Source: Streptomyces sp. ADI95-17 (lineage in GTDB: Bacteria > Actinomycetota > Actinomycetes > Streptomycetales > Streptomycetaceae). From it: a stretch of 64,000 nucleotides of DNA. This document shows, one piece after another, positions 33,735-44,639 of this stretch. Position 1 is the first letter of the stretch, and each line of letters begins with the position of its first letter. The translations under genes and the position numbers were made by a program. The notes under the pieces were generated by a model. That model was not told the origin of the DNA. It did no database searches and was given only the letters and a program-made list of their open reading frames with translations. Location: the NCBI RefSeq assembly GCF_003846175.1, contig NZ_ML123049.1:670841-734840 (forward strand), read 5' to 3'.

Positions 33735-36700
33735 ATGATGGAACCGAGCGCCCCTCGCGTGCTGCTCTCTCCCGCCCGCCTGACCGCCGTACGCCGGCGG
33801 GCCGGCGACTACGGTGACCGGACCATAGCCGGAGCGTGCGCCATCGCACTGGCGTACTGGGCGACCGGCGCCGCCCCCGAGGGCCTTGACCTCACCCCGG
33901 GCACGCAGTTCACCGACGTGCTCGGCTGGGTCGACAACGGCGGTGCCGGCAGCGCGGGCTGGGAGGCCGGTGAGGACGGCCGGAGCATCACCGTCCCGGC
34001 CGGCGCGGTCCTCGCCGACGCACAGCTAGCACTGGACGACCTGGCCGACTTCCCGGACCGGCCCGTCGGCACCATCGGCCCGTCCGGCCCGGCGGCGCGG
34101 ATCGAAGCCCTGGCCGAGTGGAACGACACCCGGGCCGACCGGGCCCGCCCGACCGTCGTGGAGATGTTCCGCGAACAGGCCCGCAGCAGGCCGGACGCCG
34201 TCGCGGTCGTCGATGAGCGCCGCTCATTGACCTACCGTCAAGTGGATGAGTATTCCGCCCAGTTGGCCCACCATCTGATCTCGCGCGGACTCGGTGCCGA
34301 GCAGGTCGTCGGGATCTCGCTGGGCCGCTCGGCCGAGATGGTCGTCGGGCTCCTCGCCGTGCTGCGGGCGAAGGGCGCGTTCGTGCCGCTCGACCCGCAG
34401 TGGCCTGCCGCGCGCCGCGCCGTCGTCGTCGAGGACGCCCGCGTCGTACTGCAGCTCGACGACTCGGGCGAGCGCGGCCAGGGCGAACCCGACGCCGTGG
34501 CCGTCGATCTCGGCGACTGGAAGTTCGGCGAACACCCGGCCGAGGGTCCGGAGGCGGACATCCCCGGTACGGCCCTGGCCTATGTGATCTTCACGTCCGG
34601 TTCGACCGGGCGGCCCAAGGGCGCCATGATCCGGCACGAGGCGATCAGCGAGCGCCTGCTGTGGCAGGTCGAGGAGATCCTCGGCTTCGGCCACGACGAC
34701 GCCTCGCTGTTCAAGGCGCCGCTCTCCTTCGACATCTCCATCAACGAGATCTTCCTGCCGCTGGTGTCCGGCGGCCGGCTGGTGATCCTGCGGCCCGGCG
34801 GCGAACGCGACCCGCACCACCTGCTGAGCGTGATCGCCGAGCACCGGGTCACCTTCACCTACCTGGTCTCGTCGATGCTGGACGTACTCCTGGAGATCGC
34901 GGGCGACTCCGGCTGCCTGGACAGCCTGCGCCACGTGTGGTGCGGCGGCGAGGTGCTGACCCCCGAGCTGTACGAGCGGTTCCGCACCCAGCTCGACATC
35001 CCGCTGTACCACGGCTACGGCCCGGCCGAGACGACCATCGGCGTCTCCCACGTCATCTACCGGGGCGAGGCCGAACGGCTGTCGACATCGATCGGCAGGG
35101 CCAACCCCAACACCCAGCTGTACGTCCTCGACGACGAGCTGCGCCCGGTGCCGGTCGGGGTCGGCGGCGAGCTGTACGCGGGCGGGCTCCTCCTGGGGCG
35201 CGGCTACGTCAACGCACCCGGCCTGACGGCGTCCCGGTTCGTGGCGAACCCCTTCGCCTCCGACGGGTCCAGGCTGTACCGGACCGGTGACCTGGCCCGG
35301 TTCGCCCCGGACGGATCGCTGGACTTCCTCGGCCGCGCCGACAACCAGGTCAAGATCCGCGGCATGCGGCTGGAGATCGAGGACGTCGAGGCCGGCCTCG
35401 CGGAACACCCCGGGGTGCGGCACACCTGCGTCGTCGCGAAGAAGAACACCGCGGGCGGCACCTACCTGGTGGGGTACGTGATCCCCGCCGCCGGTCACGA
35501 GGACCTGCGGGCGGACGACGTCAAGGCGTGGGCCGCCGGGCACATGGTCGAGTACATGGTGCCCGCCCACCTCGTCGTGATGCCGGAGTTCCCGCTCACC
35601 GCGAACGGCAAGCTCGACCGGGGAGCCCTGCCGGAGCCCGTGATCGGCACCGGCTCCGTAGTGGCGCCCGTCACCGAGAACGAACGGGCGGTGTGCGCGG
35701 CCGTCGCGTCGGTGCTGCGGCTCGAACAGGCCGGTGTCGACCAGGACTTCTTCCAGCTCGGCGGCGACAGCATCCTGGCCATCTCGCTGCTCGGCGCACT
35801 GCGGGACGCCGGGCTCTACGTCACCGCGCGGCAGATCTTCACGCACAGCGCCCTCGGGGCGCTGGCCGCGGTGGCGAGCCGCGAGGACGTCTCCGCCGCG
35901 GACCACGGCGATGTCGCGACCGGCCCCGTCGTGGGATCGCCGATCGTGCAGTGGCTCGGCCGGACCACCGACGCCATCGACGGCTTCGTGCAGTCCGTCG
36001 TGCTCAACACCCCGGCGGAGCTGACCGCCGAGGCGCTCGACGAGATCCTCGCCGCGCTGCTGGGGCGGCACTACATGCTCCGTGCCGAACTGGTGCGGGG
36101 CGAGCGCTGGGGCTTCGAGATCCCGGAGGCCGGCCGGGCCGTCGTGGGGTGGCAGGAGAGCGACCGCCCGGTTCAGGAGTGTGTCGCGCTCGCCACCGAG
36201 GGGCTCGACCCGGACCACGGCGTGATGCTGCGTGCGGTGTGGCGCCGCGAGGCGCGGCAGCTGGTCCTGGTCGCCCACCATGTCGTGATCGACGGTGTGT
36301 CCTGGCGGATCCTGATGGACGACCTGGCCACGGCATGGGGCCGGTACGTCTCGGGCGCCCCGGTCGAACTGCCGCGGGTGGGCACGTCGTTCAGGCGTTG
36401 GACCCAGTTGCTGGAACGCGCGGACTTCGACGCGGACCGCACTCACTTCGAGCGGCCGCTGCCGGGCGCGGACGCCCCGCTGGGCAGACGTGCGCTCACC
36501 GGGGCCGACACCGTCGCCCGGGAGCGGACCAGGACCGTCGGCATCGGGCCCGGGGACACGGCCGCGCTGCTGGGCGCCGTCCCCGCGAGGTTCCATGCGG
36601 GCGTCAACGACGTACTGCTCACCGCGCTCGCCGTCACCCTCGCCCGGTGGCGCCGCGACCGCGGCCAGGACCAGACCTTCGCCCACATCGAGCTGGAGGG

Positions 36701-39700
36701 ACACGGCCGCGAGGGAGGCGTCGTGGCCGAGGCCGTCGGCTTCGAGCCCGAACTGTCCCGTACCGTCGGCTGGTTCACCACACTGTTCCCGGTCACCGTG
36801 GACCCCGGCACGGCGGCCGACCTCACCGAACCCGCGTACCTGGCCACCGCCCTCAAGGCGGTCAAGGAGGACCTCGCCCGGGTGCCGGGCAACGGCATCT
36901 CCTACGGCGTCCTGCACCACCTGACCGGGGCCGGGCCGACCACCCCCGCACCGCAGGTGCTCTTCAACTACCTCGGACGCTTCGACGCGGGCGTCGGCGG
37001 CGACTGGCAACTCGCTCACGCCACCGGGCAGTTGGGTGAGAGGCGCGATCCGAGGATGCGGCTGCCGCGCGCCCTGGAGTTCAACGCGATCGCCGAACCC
37101 GGCGCCGACGGCGAGTACCGGCTGGTCACCACCATCTCCTGGCCCGAGGGGATGTTCACCGACGAGGACATCACCACCCTCGGCCGGTACTTCCGGTCCG
37201 CCCTGACCACCCTGGCCGCGCTCGAAGAGGGCGGCCACACCCCCAGCGACTTCCCGCTGGTGGAGCTCACCCAGGCCGACGTCGACGACCTGGACGGCCC
37301 GGCGCTGCGCGACGTTCTGCCGCTGACGCCGCTCCAGGAGGGCCTGTACTTCCACTCGGTCTTCGACGACGACGCGACCGGCAGCTACGTCGAACAGCAA
37401 CTGCTGACGCTGGACGGCGACGTGGACGCCGGCCGGCTCGCGGCGGCGGCCACCCGGCTGCTCACGCTGTACCCCAACCTGGCCGCCCGGTTCACCGCCC
37501 TCGCGGACGGCCGGGTCGTCTCCGTGCTCGAAAGCGGCACGGCGGCGCCGTTCACCACACTGGACCGCCCCGCCATCACCGACGACGAGATCCGCGAGCA
37601 CGCCGAGCGGGACCGCCGCGCCGGATTCGACCTGGCCACCGGGCCGTTGATGCGGTACACGCTCATCCGCGCCGGCTCCGGGCACAACGTACTGGTGCAG
37701 ACCGTGCACCACATCATCGCCGACGGCTGGTCCGTACCGCCGATGCTCCGCGCGCTGCTGGCCGAGTACCATGCGCCGGGCACCGTGTACCCCATCGGCG
37801 GCTACCGCGACTACGTGAGCTGGCTCGCCGGACGCGACCAGGAAGAGAGCGACCGGGTGTGGCGCGGCGAACTCGCCGGACTGCCCGGCCCCTCGCTGGT
37901 CGCCGAGGGGCACACCCCCTCCGAACGGTTCGCCGACGTCGCCGTCGAGCCCGCCGACGACATCGACGCCGCCGCACGGTCGGCCGGGGTGCCCCTGAGC
38001 GTGGCCGTGCACAGCGCGTGGGCGCTGACCCTGGGCGGCATCCTGCGCACCCGCGACGTCGTCTTCGGCTCCACCGTCTCCGGACGTGACGCGGAACTGC
38101 CCGGCATCGGGGACATGGTGGGCCTGTTCATCAACACCGTTCCCGTGCGCGCCCGGTGGTCCGACGGAACCACGGCGCGCGAACTGCTGGCCACGGTGAG
38201 GGAACACCAGAGCACGGTGCTGGCGCACCAGCACGTCTCACTGGCCAGGATCGGCCGGCAGGCCGGCACCGGCTCCCTCTTCGACACCCTGGTGGTCTTC
38301 GACGTCGCGACCGACGTGGCCGCGCTCCGCGGCGACGACGACACCCTGACCATCAGCGGGATCGTCAACGAGGGTGCCCCGCACTACCCGTTGACGCTGG
38401 TGGTGGAGCGCACGCCCGACGGCAGGCCGCGCTTCAACCTGATCTACGACGGTGAGCTGCTGCGCGAGGCGGGCGCCGAGGCGATCCTGCGCACCTTCGG
38501 CGAGACCCTCACCGGTCTGCTGGACCGCCCGGACGCCCCGGCCGGTGCCCCGGCCCCGGACGCCGTCCGGAGCCCGGCACCGGTCGCCCCGGCGACCCTG
38601 GGCGAGCTGTTCGACGCCGCCGCAGACCGCGATCCGGGGGCCACCGCCGTCACCCAGTGCGCCCTGGACGGTGCCACCCGGTCCCTGACCTACGGCGAAC
38701 TGGCCGACGCCAGGAACGAGTTGGCGGCGGTCCTGCGCGCGGCGGGGGCCGGCCCCGGCAAGCGGGTCGCCGTCGCCGTCCCGCGCTCCGTGGAGCAGGT
38801 CGTCGCCCTGGTCGCGACCGTCACCGCGGGCGGCGCGTACGTGCCGCTGGACCTGGCGTACCCGGACGAGCGGCTGGAGTACATCCTCGCCGACGCCGCC
38901 CCACAGGTCGTGCTCGTGGACCGGGAACAGCGGGACCGCTTCACCCGGCTGCTGGCCCGCGCGGACGTGAAGGCCCTGGTGCTCGTCCAGGGGGACGAGC
39001 TGCCGCGGGTCACCACCGGGCCCGGCGCCGCCCCGCACGACCCCGCGTACGTGATCTACACCTCCGGCTCGACCGGACGGCCCAAGGGCGTGGCCGTCCC
39101 GCACTCCGCGGTGGTGACGCTCCTCGCCAACACCGCCCCCGACATGGGCTTCGGCCCGGACGACGTATGGGTCCAGTTCCACTCCTTCTCCTTCGACTTC
39201 GCGGTCTGGGAGCTGTGGGGCGCCCTGGTGCACGGCGGCGAGCTGCTGGTGCCCGAGTACGCGCTGACCCGTTCCCCGGTCGACTTCCACCGGCTGGTCC
39301 GCGAGCGCGGGGTGACCGTCCTCAACCAGACCCCGTCGGCGTTCCACCGGTTCATCGAGGCCGACCGGCACGCCGGTGAACCGGTCACCGCGCTGCGCCG
39401 GATCATCTTCGGCGGCGAGGCGCTGGACCTCGGGCGGCTGCGCGGCTGGGTCGAGCGGTACGGCACCGGATCACCCGAGCTGGTCAACATGTACGGCATC
39501 ACCGAGACCACCGTCCATGTCACCCACCGGGTGCTGACCGACGAGGACTTCGCCCCCGGTGACGACGTCAGCCCGATCGGCGGTCCGGTCCCCGGCCTGG
39601 TCGTCCATCTGCTCGACGACCGGCTGCGGCCGGTGCCGCCGGGCCGGGTCGGCGCCATCTACGTCGCCGGTGACCAGGTCTCGCTCGGCTACCTGGGCCG

Positions 39701-42700
39701 GCCGGGACTCACCGCGGGCCGGTTCGTGGCGGACCCGTTCGCGTCCGACGGCTCACGCATGTACCACACGGGGGACCTCGCCCGCCGCACGCTCGACGGG
39801 GAGCTGGAGTTCACCGGCCGGGCCGACGACCAGGTGCAGCTCAACGGCTTCCGCATCGAACTGGGCGAAGTGGAGTCCGCGGTCCGGGAACTCGACGGCG
39901 TCGTCGACGCGGCCGTCACCGTGGCGGACGACGGCGACCACCTCGTCGCACACGTCGTGGGCCGGGTGCCCGACGACCTCACTGGCCTGCTGGCCGCCAG
40001 GCTGCCCGTCCACATGGTGCCGGGCCGGGTGCTGCCGGTCGACGCCCTGCCGCTGACGGTCAACGGCAAGCTGGACCGCAAGGCACTGGCCGAACGCGCC
40101 GCCGGGGACGGTACGCCACCGGCCGCACCGGACACCGCACCGGTGGCCGCGGCCGACACCGCGCTCACCGCGCTGACCGGCATCTTCACCGAGACGCTGC
40201 CAGGCGTCACCGTGGACGCCGACACCGACTTCTTCGGCGCCGGGGGCGACAGCATCGTCGCCATCACCGTGATCAACCGGGCCAGGGCGCTCGGCCTGCC
40301 GATCGCACCGCGCGACGTGTTCCTGCTGAAGACACCGCGCGCCCTCGCCGCCCACCTGGGCACGCGCACCCCGCGGACGGCGGTGCCCGCGGCGTCCCAC
40401 CGCGAGGACGGCCCGCTGCCGGCGACCCCGATCGTCCTGCGCCTGCGTGAACTGGGCGGATCGCTCGACCGGTTCGCCCAGGCCCGGGCGGTGGCGGTGG
40501 CCGACGGCATCGGTCTCGCCGACGTCCGGCGCGCCGCCGACGCCGTCGTGGCCGCGCACCCGGTGCTCCGGCTGCGGCTGGGTACCGAGCACGGCGTGTG
40601 GGCGCTGCGCACCGAACCCGCCCGCGAGGTCACCGTCGTACCGTCCGACGCCGCCGACGCGACGGCCGCGGCGAACGAGGCGGCCGGACGGCTCGACCCC
40701 GAAGCCGGGGACGTCATCGCGTTCTCCTGGCTGGCGGCCAGCCGGACCCTGGTCGTCACCGTGCACCACCTCGCCGTCGACGCGGTGTCCTGGCTGATCC
40801 TCCTCGACGACCTGACCACCGCGATGAGCGGCACGCCCCTGGCACCGCCGACCACGCCGTACGCCGAGTACGCCGAGGCGCTGGCCGTCCGGTCCGCCCA
40901 GGAGACCGACGGCCTCGGCCACTGGATCACCGCACTCGGCGCGCCCGCACCGCTGCCCGTGGCCCGGGGCCTGCGCGCGACCACGGCCGTACTCGACCCC
41001 CGGGCGAGCGACCTGGTGACCCGCACCGCCCCCGCCGCACTCGGCGTGGGCCTCACCGAATTGCTCTGCGGCGCGCTGCGCACCGCGCTGACCCGCGTCC
41101 AGCCCACCCCCACCGATCTCGCGATCGACCTGGAGCGGCACGGCCGGGTCCCGGCCCTGGAACACCACGACTACACCCGTACCGTCGGCTGGTTCACCGC
41201 CATCGCACCGGTGCGGCTGACCGCGCACACCGACCCCGTCGCGGCGGCGCGCGAGGTCGCCGAACGCCAGCCGGACGAGTCCGGGCACGTCGCCTACGGC
41301 CGGCTCAGGTACCTCAACCCGCAGACGGCCCCGCTGCTGACCGCCCGCCCGCAGGTGCTGTTCAACTACCTCGGCCGGGGCGGCGAGTCCGGGGCCCTGC
41401 GCCTCACCGGCGGCGAACAGGACAGCCCGTACGCCGTCGAGGTCAACGCCTGGACCGACGACACCACCGGAAGCCTGCACGCGGAGTTCACCCTCGCCGA
41501 GGGCATACCCGACGAGATCGCCGGGCACTGGCTCGGCGCCCTGGAGCACATCGCGGACGCCTCCGCGACGGCCGAGCGCACGGCACCGGTCACCCCGCTC
41601 CAGCGGGGCCTGTTCTTCCAGGCCCAGCTGGCCGGCCCGGCCGGACACTACGTCGCGCAGAGCTGGTTCACCTTCGACCGGCGCCTGGACGCCGACGCAC
41701 TGGCCGAGGCGATGGCGTACGTGATCGGCCGCCACCCGGCCGTGGGCGCGGGCTTCACCACCGACGACGACGGAAACCCGGTCCAGGTCCTCGGGGCGGA
41801 CCGGCGGGTCGGCGTCCGTACCGTCGAACTCGCCACGGACGCCGAGGCCGAGGCGCTGCGCGTCCGCGACCGCGAGTCGGGCTTCGACCCGGGCGAGCCG
41901 CCGCTGATCCGGCTGACCGTGGTGCGGCTGCCCGACGGCCGGGACGGCCTGCTGCTCAGCTACCACCTGCTGCTCTGGGACGGCTGGTCCCGCGAGATCG
42001 TGCTGCGGGACCTGTTCGACGCGTACGAGGCCGTCCTGGCGGGCGAACCGCCGGTCGCGGCTCCGGCCGTGCCGGGCTTCGAGGAGTACGCCCGGGCGCT
42101 CGACGCCAAGGACCCCGAGGTGTCGAACCGCTTCTGGGCGGAACATCTGGGCGGCCTGTCCGGTCCGACCCTGCTCGCCGGACCGGCCCCGGCCCTCTCC
42201 GACGCGCTGCCGCGCGCCCTCACGCACACGATGTCCGCCGAACTCTCCGATCTGCTGCGGGAGGCGGCCAGGGTGCACGGCGTCACCCTGAACTCGGTGC
42301 TGACCGGCGCGTTCGGCCTGCTGCTCGGTGCCCGCACGGGCCGTGGTGACGCGGTGTTCGGCGTGACCGTCTCGGGCCGGGAGGGCGAGGGCCACGACGG
42401 GATCGTCGGCGTGCTGCTCAACACGGTGCCGATGTGGACACGGGCCCGGCCCGACGACACGGTCGGCGGGTACCTGACCGCCGTACAGGCGGCCCGGGTC
42501 GAGGCGATGGAGCACGAGCACCTGGGGCTCGGCGAGATCCAGCGGGCCGGCGGCCACGACACCCTGTTCGACAACCTGTTCGTGCTCCAGAACTTCCTGG
42601 ACCTGGACGCCTTCGCCGAGATGAACGCCCGGCACGGCATCACCTCGGTGCGGGCCGACGACTCCACGCACTACCCGTTCACCTGGGTCGTCACGCCCGG

Positions 42701-44639
42701 CGACCGGCTCACGGTCAAGCTGGAGCACCGCGACGACGACCCCGATGGCGCCCGCCGTCTCCTCGACGAGTACCTGCGGGTGCTGGAGGACCTGGCCCGG
42801 TCCACGGGCCGGCTGGGCGCGCTGCCGGGACCTGCCCCGGCCCCCGGGCCCGCCGTACGCACCGACATCGGCACCGACACCGTCGTCGACCGCTTCGACC
42901 GGGCGGCGGACCGCGATCCGCAGCGGGTCGCGGTCGTCGCCGACGGCTCGGCGCTGACCTTCGCCCGGCTCCAGGAACGCAGCCGGGCGGTGGCGGGGGT
43001 GCTCGCCGCGCGCGGCATCGGCCCCGAGACGGCCGTGGGCCTCGCGATCCCGCGTTCCCTCGACTCGATCGTGGCGCTCTTCGCCGTGCTGCGCGTCGGC
43101 GCCGCCTACGTACCGCTGGAACTGGACCACCCGGACGAGCGGATCGCGGCGATCGTCGCGGACGCCCGGCCCGAGGTGATCCTCACCGTGAGCGCGGTGT
43201 CGCCCCGGCTGAGCGGCGACCTGATCGAGCTGGACCGCCCGCTGCCCGCGGCCGATCCGTACGTGACGTTCGCGCCGGACGACCCGGACCGCCTGCGGCA
43301 CCCCGCGTACACGATCTACACCTCCGGCTCGACCGGGAAGCCCAAGGGCGTGGTGACCGAGTACGCCGGGCTCACCAACATGCTGATCAACCACCAGCGG
43401 CGGATCTTCGAACCGGTCCTCGCCGACCACGGCCACCGGGTCTTCCGCATCGCCCACACCGTGTCGTTCGCGTTCGACATGTCGTGGGAGGAACTGCTGT
43501 GGCTCGCCGACGGCCACGAGGTCCACATCTGCGACGAGGAACTGCGCCGCGACGCCCCCCGGCTCGTCGAGTACTGCCGGGAGCACGCGATCGACGTCAT
43601 CAACGTGACCCCGACCTACGCCCAGCAACTGGTGGCCGAGGGCCTGCTCGACAACCCGGAACGGCGCCCGGCACTGGTGCTGCTGGGCGGCGAGGCCGTC
43701 ACCCCGACGCTCTGGCAGCGGCTCGCCGGGACCGAGGGGACGGTCGGCTACAACCTGTACGGGCCGACCGAGTACACCATCAACACTCTCGGCGTCGGCA
43801 CCTTCGAATGCCAGGACCCGGTGGTGGGCGTGGCGATCGACAACACCGAGGTGTACGTACTGGACCCGTGGCTGCGACCGCTGCCCGACGGAGTCCCCGG
43901 CGAGCTGTACGTGTCGGGCATCGGCATCGCGCGCGGCTACCTCGGGCAGAGCGCCCAGACCGCGCACCGCTTCGTCGCCTGCCCGTTCGGCGCCCCCGGC
44001 GAGCGCATGTACCGCACCGGGGACCTGGTGACCCGCCGGGCCGACGGGAACCTGACCTATCTGGGCCGCACCGACCAGCAGGTCAAGATCCGCGGGCACC
44101 GGGTCGAACCCGGCGAGGTCGAGGCGGTGTTCGCGGCGCATCCGGCGGTGCGTTTCGCCGCCGCGGTCGCCCAGCCCGACCCGCAGGTCGACGGCGCGTA
44201 CCGGCTGGCCGCCTATCTCGTACTGGACGGCGCCGACCTGGCACGGGTCGCCGGCGAAGTGGGCGCGGCCCTGCCGGACTTCCTGCGCCCGACGCACTAC
44301 GCCCAGGTCGACAGCATCCCGCTGACCGTGAACGGGAAGGCCGACACCAAGGCACTCCCGGAGGCCAGGCCGCTCGGCGCGCTGACCACGGCCGGCGAAC
44401 GCGGCCCGGAGACCGGGACCGAGACCGTGGTCTGCGAGTACTTCGCCGAGGCACTCGACCTGGACGACGACGAGGTGAGCGCGGTGAGCGACTTCGTGTC
44501 CCTCGGCGGGCACTCCATGCTGGCGGTGCGGCTGACCGGGCTGCTCCGCCGGGAATACGGTCCTGTGATCACGATCCGTGATCTGTTCACCCTGCGAACC
44601 CCGGAAGCGATTGCCCGCCACCTTGATGAAAACTCCTGA
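33735..44639 (+). CDS. cchH: CchH, trimodular coelichelin nonribosomal peptide synthetase
   Basis: A 3634-residue synthetase with the order A1-PCP1-E1-C2-A2-PCP2-E2-C3-A3-PCP3 and no thioesterase. Carrier serines are S679, S2173 and S3594; epimerisation histidines begin at H848 (HHVVIDG) and H2344 (HHLAVDA); condensation motifs are HHIIADG at 1325 and YHLLLWDG at 2743. Pocket residues read from the A domains are DINYWGGIGK, DFWNIGMVHK and DMENLGLINK, the codes for N-formyl-N-hydroxyornithine, threonine and N-hydroxyornithine in coelichelin. The product is known to be a tetrapeptide, so one module acts twice. The first 120 residues look like the tail of a lost condensation domain, ending in the linker LAEWNDT. 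Confidence 0.98.
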   Translation: MMEPSAPRVLLSPARLTAVRRRAGDYGDRTIAGACAIALAYWATGAAPEGLDLTPGTQFTDVLGWVDNGGAGSAGWEAGEDGRSITVPAGAVLADAQLALDDLADFPDRPVGTIGPSGPAARIEALAEWNDTRADRARPTVVEMFREQARSRPDAVAVVDERRSLTYRQVDEYSAQLAHHLISRGLGAEQVVGISLGRSAEMVVGLLAVLRAKGAFVPLDPQWPAARRAVVVEDARVVLQLDDSGERGQGEPDAVAVDLGDWKFGEHPAEGPEADIPGTALAYVIFTSGSTGRPKGAMIRHEAISERLLWQVEEILGFGHDDASLFKAPLSFDISINEIFLPLVSGGRLVILRPGGERDPHHLLSVIAEHRVTFTYLVSSMLDVLLEIAGDSGCLDSLRHVWCGGEVLTPELYERFRTQLDIPLYHGYGPAETTIGVSHVIYRGEAERLSTSIGRANPNTQLYVLDDELRPVPVGVGGELYAGGLLLGRGYVNAPGLTASRFVANPFASDGSRLYRTGDLARFAPDGSLDFLGRADNQVKIRGMRLEIEDVEAGLAEHPGVRHTCVVAKKNTAGGTYLVGYVIPAAGHEDLRADDVKAWAAGHMVEYMVPAHLVVMPEFPLTANGKLDRGALPEPVIGTGSVVAPVTENERAVCAAVASVLRLEQAGVDQDFFQLGGDSILAISLLGALRDAGLYVTARQIFTHSALGALAAVASREDVSAADHGDVATGPVVGSPIVQWLGRTTDAIDGFVQSVVLNTPAELTAEALDEILAALLGRHYMLRAELVRGERWGFEIPEAGRAVVGWQESDRPVQECVALATEGLDPDHGVMLRAVWRREARQLVLVAHHVVIDGVSWRILMDDLATAWGRYVSGAPVELPRVGTSFRRWTQLLERADFDADRTHFERPLPGADAPLGRRALTGADTVARERTRTVGIGPGDTAALLGAVPARFHAGVNDVLLTALAVTLARWRRDRGQDQTFAHIELEGHGREGGVVAEAVGFEPELSRTVGWFTTLFPVTVDPGTAADLTEPAYLATALKAVKEDLARVPGNGISYGVLHHLTGAGPTTPAPQVLFNYLGRFDAGVGGDWQLAHATGQLGERRDPRMRLPRALEFNAIAEPGADGEYRLVTTISWPEGMFTDEDITTLGRYFRSALTTLAALEEGGHTPSDFPLVELTQADVDDLDGPALRDVLPLTPLQEGLYFHSVFDDDATGSYVEQQLLTLDGDVDAGRLAAAATRLLTLYPNLAARFTALADGRVVSVLESGTAAPFTTLDRPAITDDEIREHAERDRRAGFDLATGPLMRYTLIRAGSGHNVLVQTVHHIIADGWSVPPMLRALLAEYHAPGTVYPIGGYRDYVSWLAGRDQEESDRVWRGELAGLPGPSLVAEGHTPSERFADVAVEPADDIDAAARSAGVPLSVAVHSAWALTLGGILRTRDVVFGSTVSGRDAELPGIGDMVGLFINTVPVRARWSDGTTARELLATVREHQSTVLAHQHVSLARIGRQAGTGSLFDTLVVFDVATDVAALRGDDDTLTISGIVNEGAPHYPLTLVVERTPDGRPRFNLIYDGELLREAGAEAILRTFGETLTGLLDRPDAPAGAPAPDAVRSPAPVAPATLGELFDAAADRDPGATAVTQCALDGATRSLTYGELADARNELAAVLRAAGAGPGKRVAVAVPRSVEQVVALVATVTAGGAYVPLDLAYPDERLEYILADAAPQVVLVDREQRDRFTRLLARADVKALVLVQGDELPRVTTGPGAAPHDPAYVIYTSGSTGRPKGVAVPHSAVVTLLANTAPDMGFGPDDVWVQFHSFSFDFAVWELWGALVHGGELLVPEYALTRSPVDFHRLVRERGVTVLNQTPSAFHRFIEADRHAGEPVTALRRIIFGGEALDLGRLRGWVERYGTGSPELVNMYGITETTVHVTHRVLTDEDFAPGDDVSPIGGPVPGLVVHLLDDRLRPVPPGRVGAIYVAGDQVSLGYLGRPGLTAGRFVADPFASDGSRMYHTGDLARRTLDGELEFTGRADDQVQLNGFRIELGEVESAVRELDGVVDAAVTVADDGDHLVAHVVGRVPDDLTGLLAARLPVHMVPGRVLPVDALPLTVNGKLDRKALAERAAGDGTPPAAPDTAPVAAADTALTALTGIFTETLPGVTVDADTDFFGAGGDSIVAITVINRARALGLPIAPRDVFLLKTPRALAAHLGTRTPRTAVPAASHREDGPLPATPIVLRLRELGGSLDRFAQARAVAVADGIGLADVRRAADAVVAAHPVLRLRLGTEHGVWALRTEPAREVTVVPSDAADATAAANEAAGRLDPEAGDVIAFSWLAASRTLVVTVHHLAVDAVSWLILLDDLTTAMSGTPLAPPTTPYAEYAEALAVRSAQETDGLGHWITALGAPAPLPVARGLRATTAVLDPRASDLVTRTAPAALGVGLTELLCGALRTALTRVQPTPTDLAIDLERHGRVPALEHHDYTRTVGWFTAIAPVRLTAHTDPVAAAREVAERQPDESGHVAYGRLRYLNPQTAPLLTARPQVLFNYLGRGGESGALRLTGGEQDSPYAVEVNAWTDDTTGSLHAEFTLAEGIPDEIAGHWLGALEHIADASATAERTAPVTPLQRGLFFQAQLAGPAGHYVAQSWFTFDRRLDADALAEAMAYVIGRHPAVGAGFTTDDDGNPVQVLGADRRVGVRTVELATDAEAEALRVRDRESGFDPGEPPLIRLTVVRLPDGRDGLLLSYHLLLWDGWSREIVLRDLFDAYEAVLAGEPPVAAPAVPGFEEYARALDAKDPEVSNRFWAEHLGGLSGPTLLAGPAPALSDALPRALTHTMSAELSDLLREAARVHGVTLNSVLTGAFGLLLGARTGRGDAVFGVTVSGREGEGHDGIVGVLLNTVPMWTRARPDDTVGGYLTAVQAARVEAMEHEHLGLGEIQRAGGHDTLFDNLFVLQNFLDLDAFAEMNARHGITSVRADDSTHYPFTWVVTPGDRLTVKLEHRDDDPDGARRLLDEYLRVLEDLARSTGRLGALPGPAPAPGPAVRTDIGTDTVVDRFDRAADRDPQRVAVVADGSALTFARLQERSRAVAGVLAARGIGPETAVGLAIPRSLDSIVALFAVLRVGAAYVPLELDHPDERIAAIVADARPEVILTVSAVSPRLSGDLIELDRPLPAADPYVTFAPDDPDRLRHPAYTIYTSGSTGKPKGVVTEYAGLTNMLINHQRRIFEPVLADHGHRVFRIAHTVSFAFDMSWEELLWLADGHEVHICDEELRRDAPRLVEYCREHAIDVINVTPTYAQQLVAEGLLDNPERRPALVLLGGEAVTPTLWQRLAGTEGTVGYNLYGPTEYTINTLGVGTFECQDPVVGVAIDNTEVYVLDPWLRPLPDGVPGELYVSGIGIARGYLGQSAQTAHRFVACPFGAPGERMYRTGDLVTRRADGNLTYLGRTDQQVKIRGHRVEPGEVEAVFAAHPAVRFAAAVAQPDPQVDGAYRLAAYLVLDGADLARVAGEVGAALPDFLRPTHYAQVDSIPLTVNGKADTKALPEARPLGALTTAGERGPETGTETVVCEYFAEALDLDDDEVSAVSDFVSLGGHSMLAVRLTGLLRREYGPVITIRDLFTLRTPEAIARHLDENS

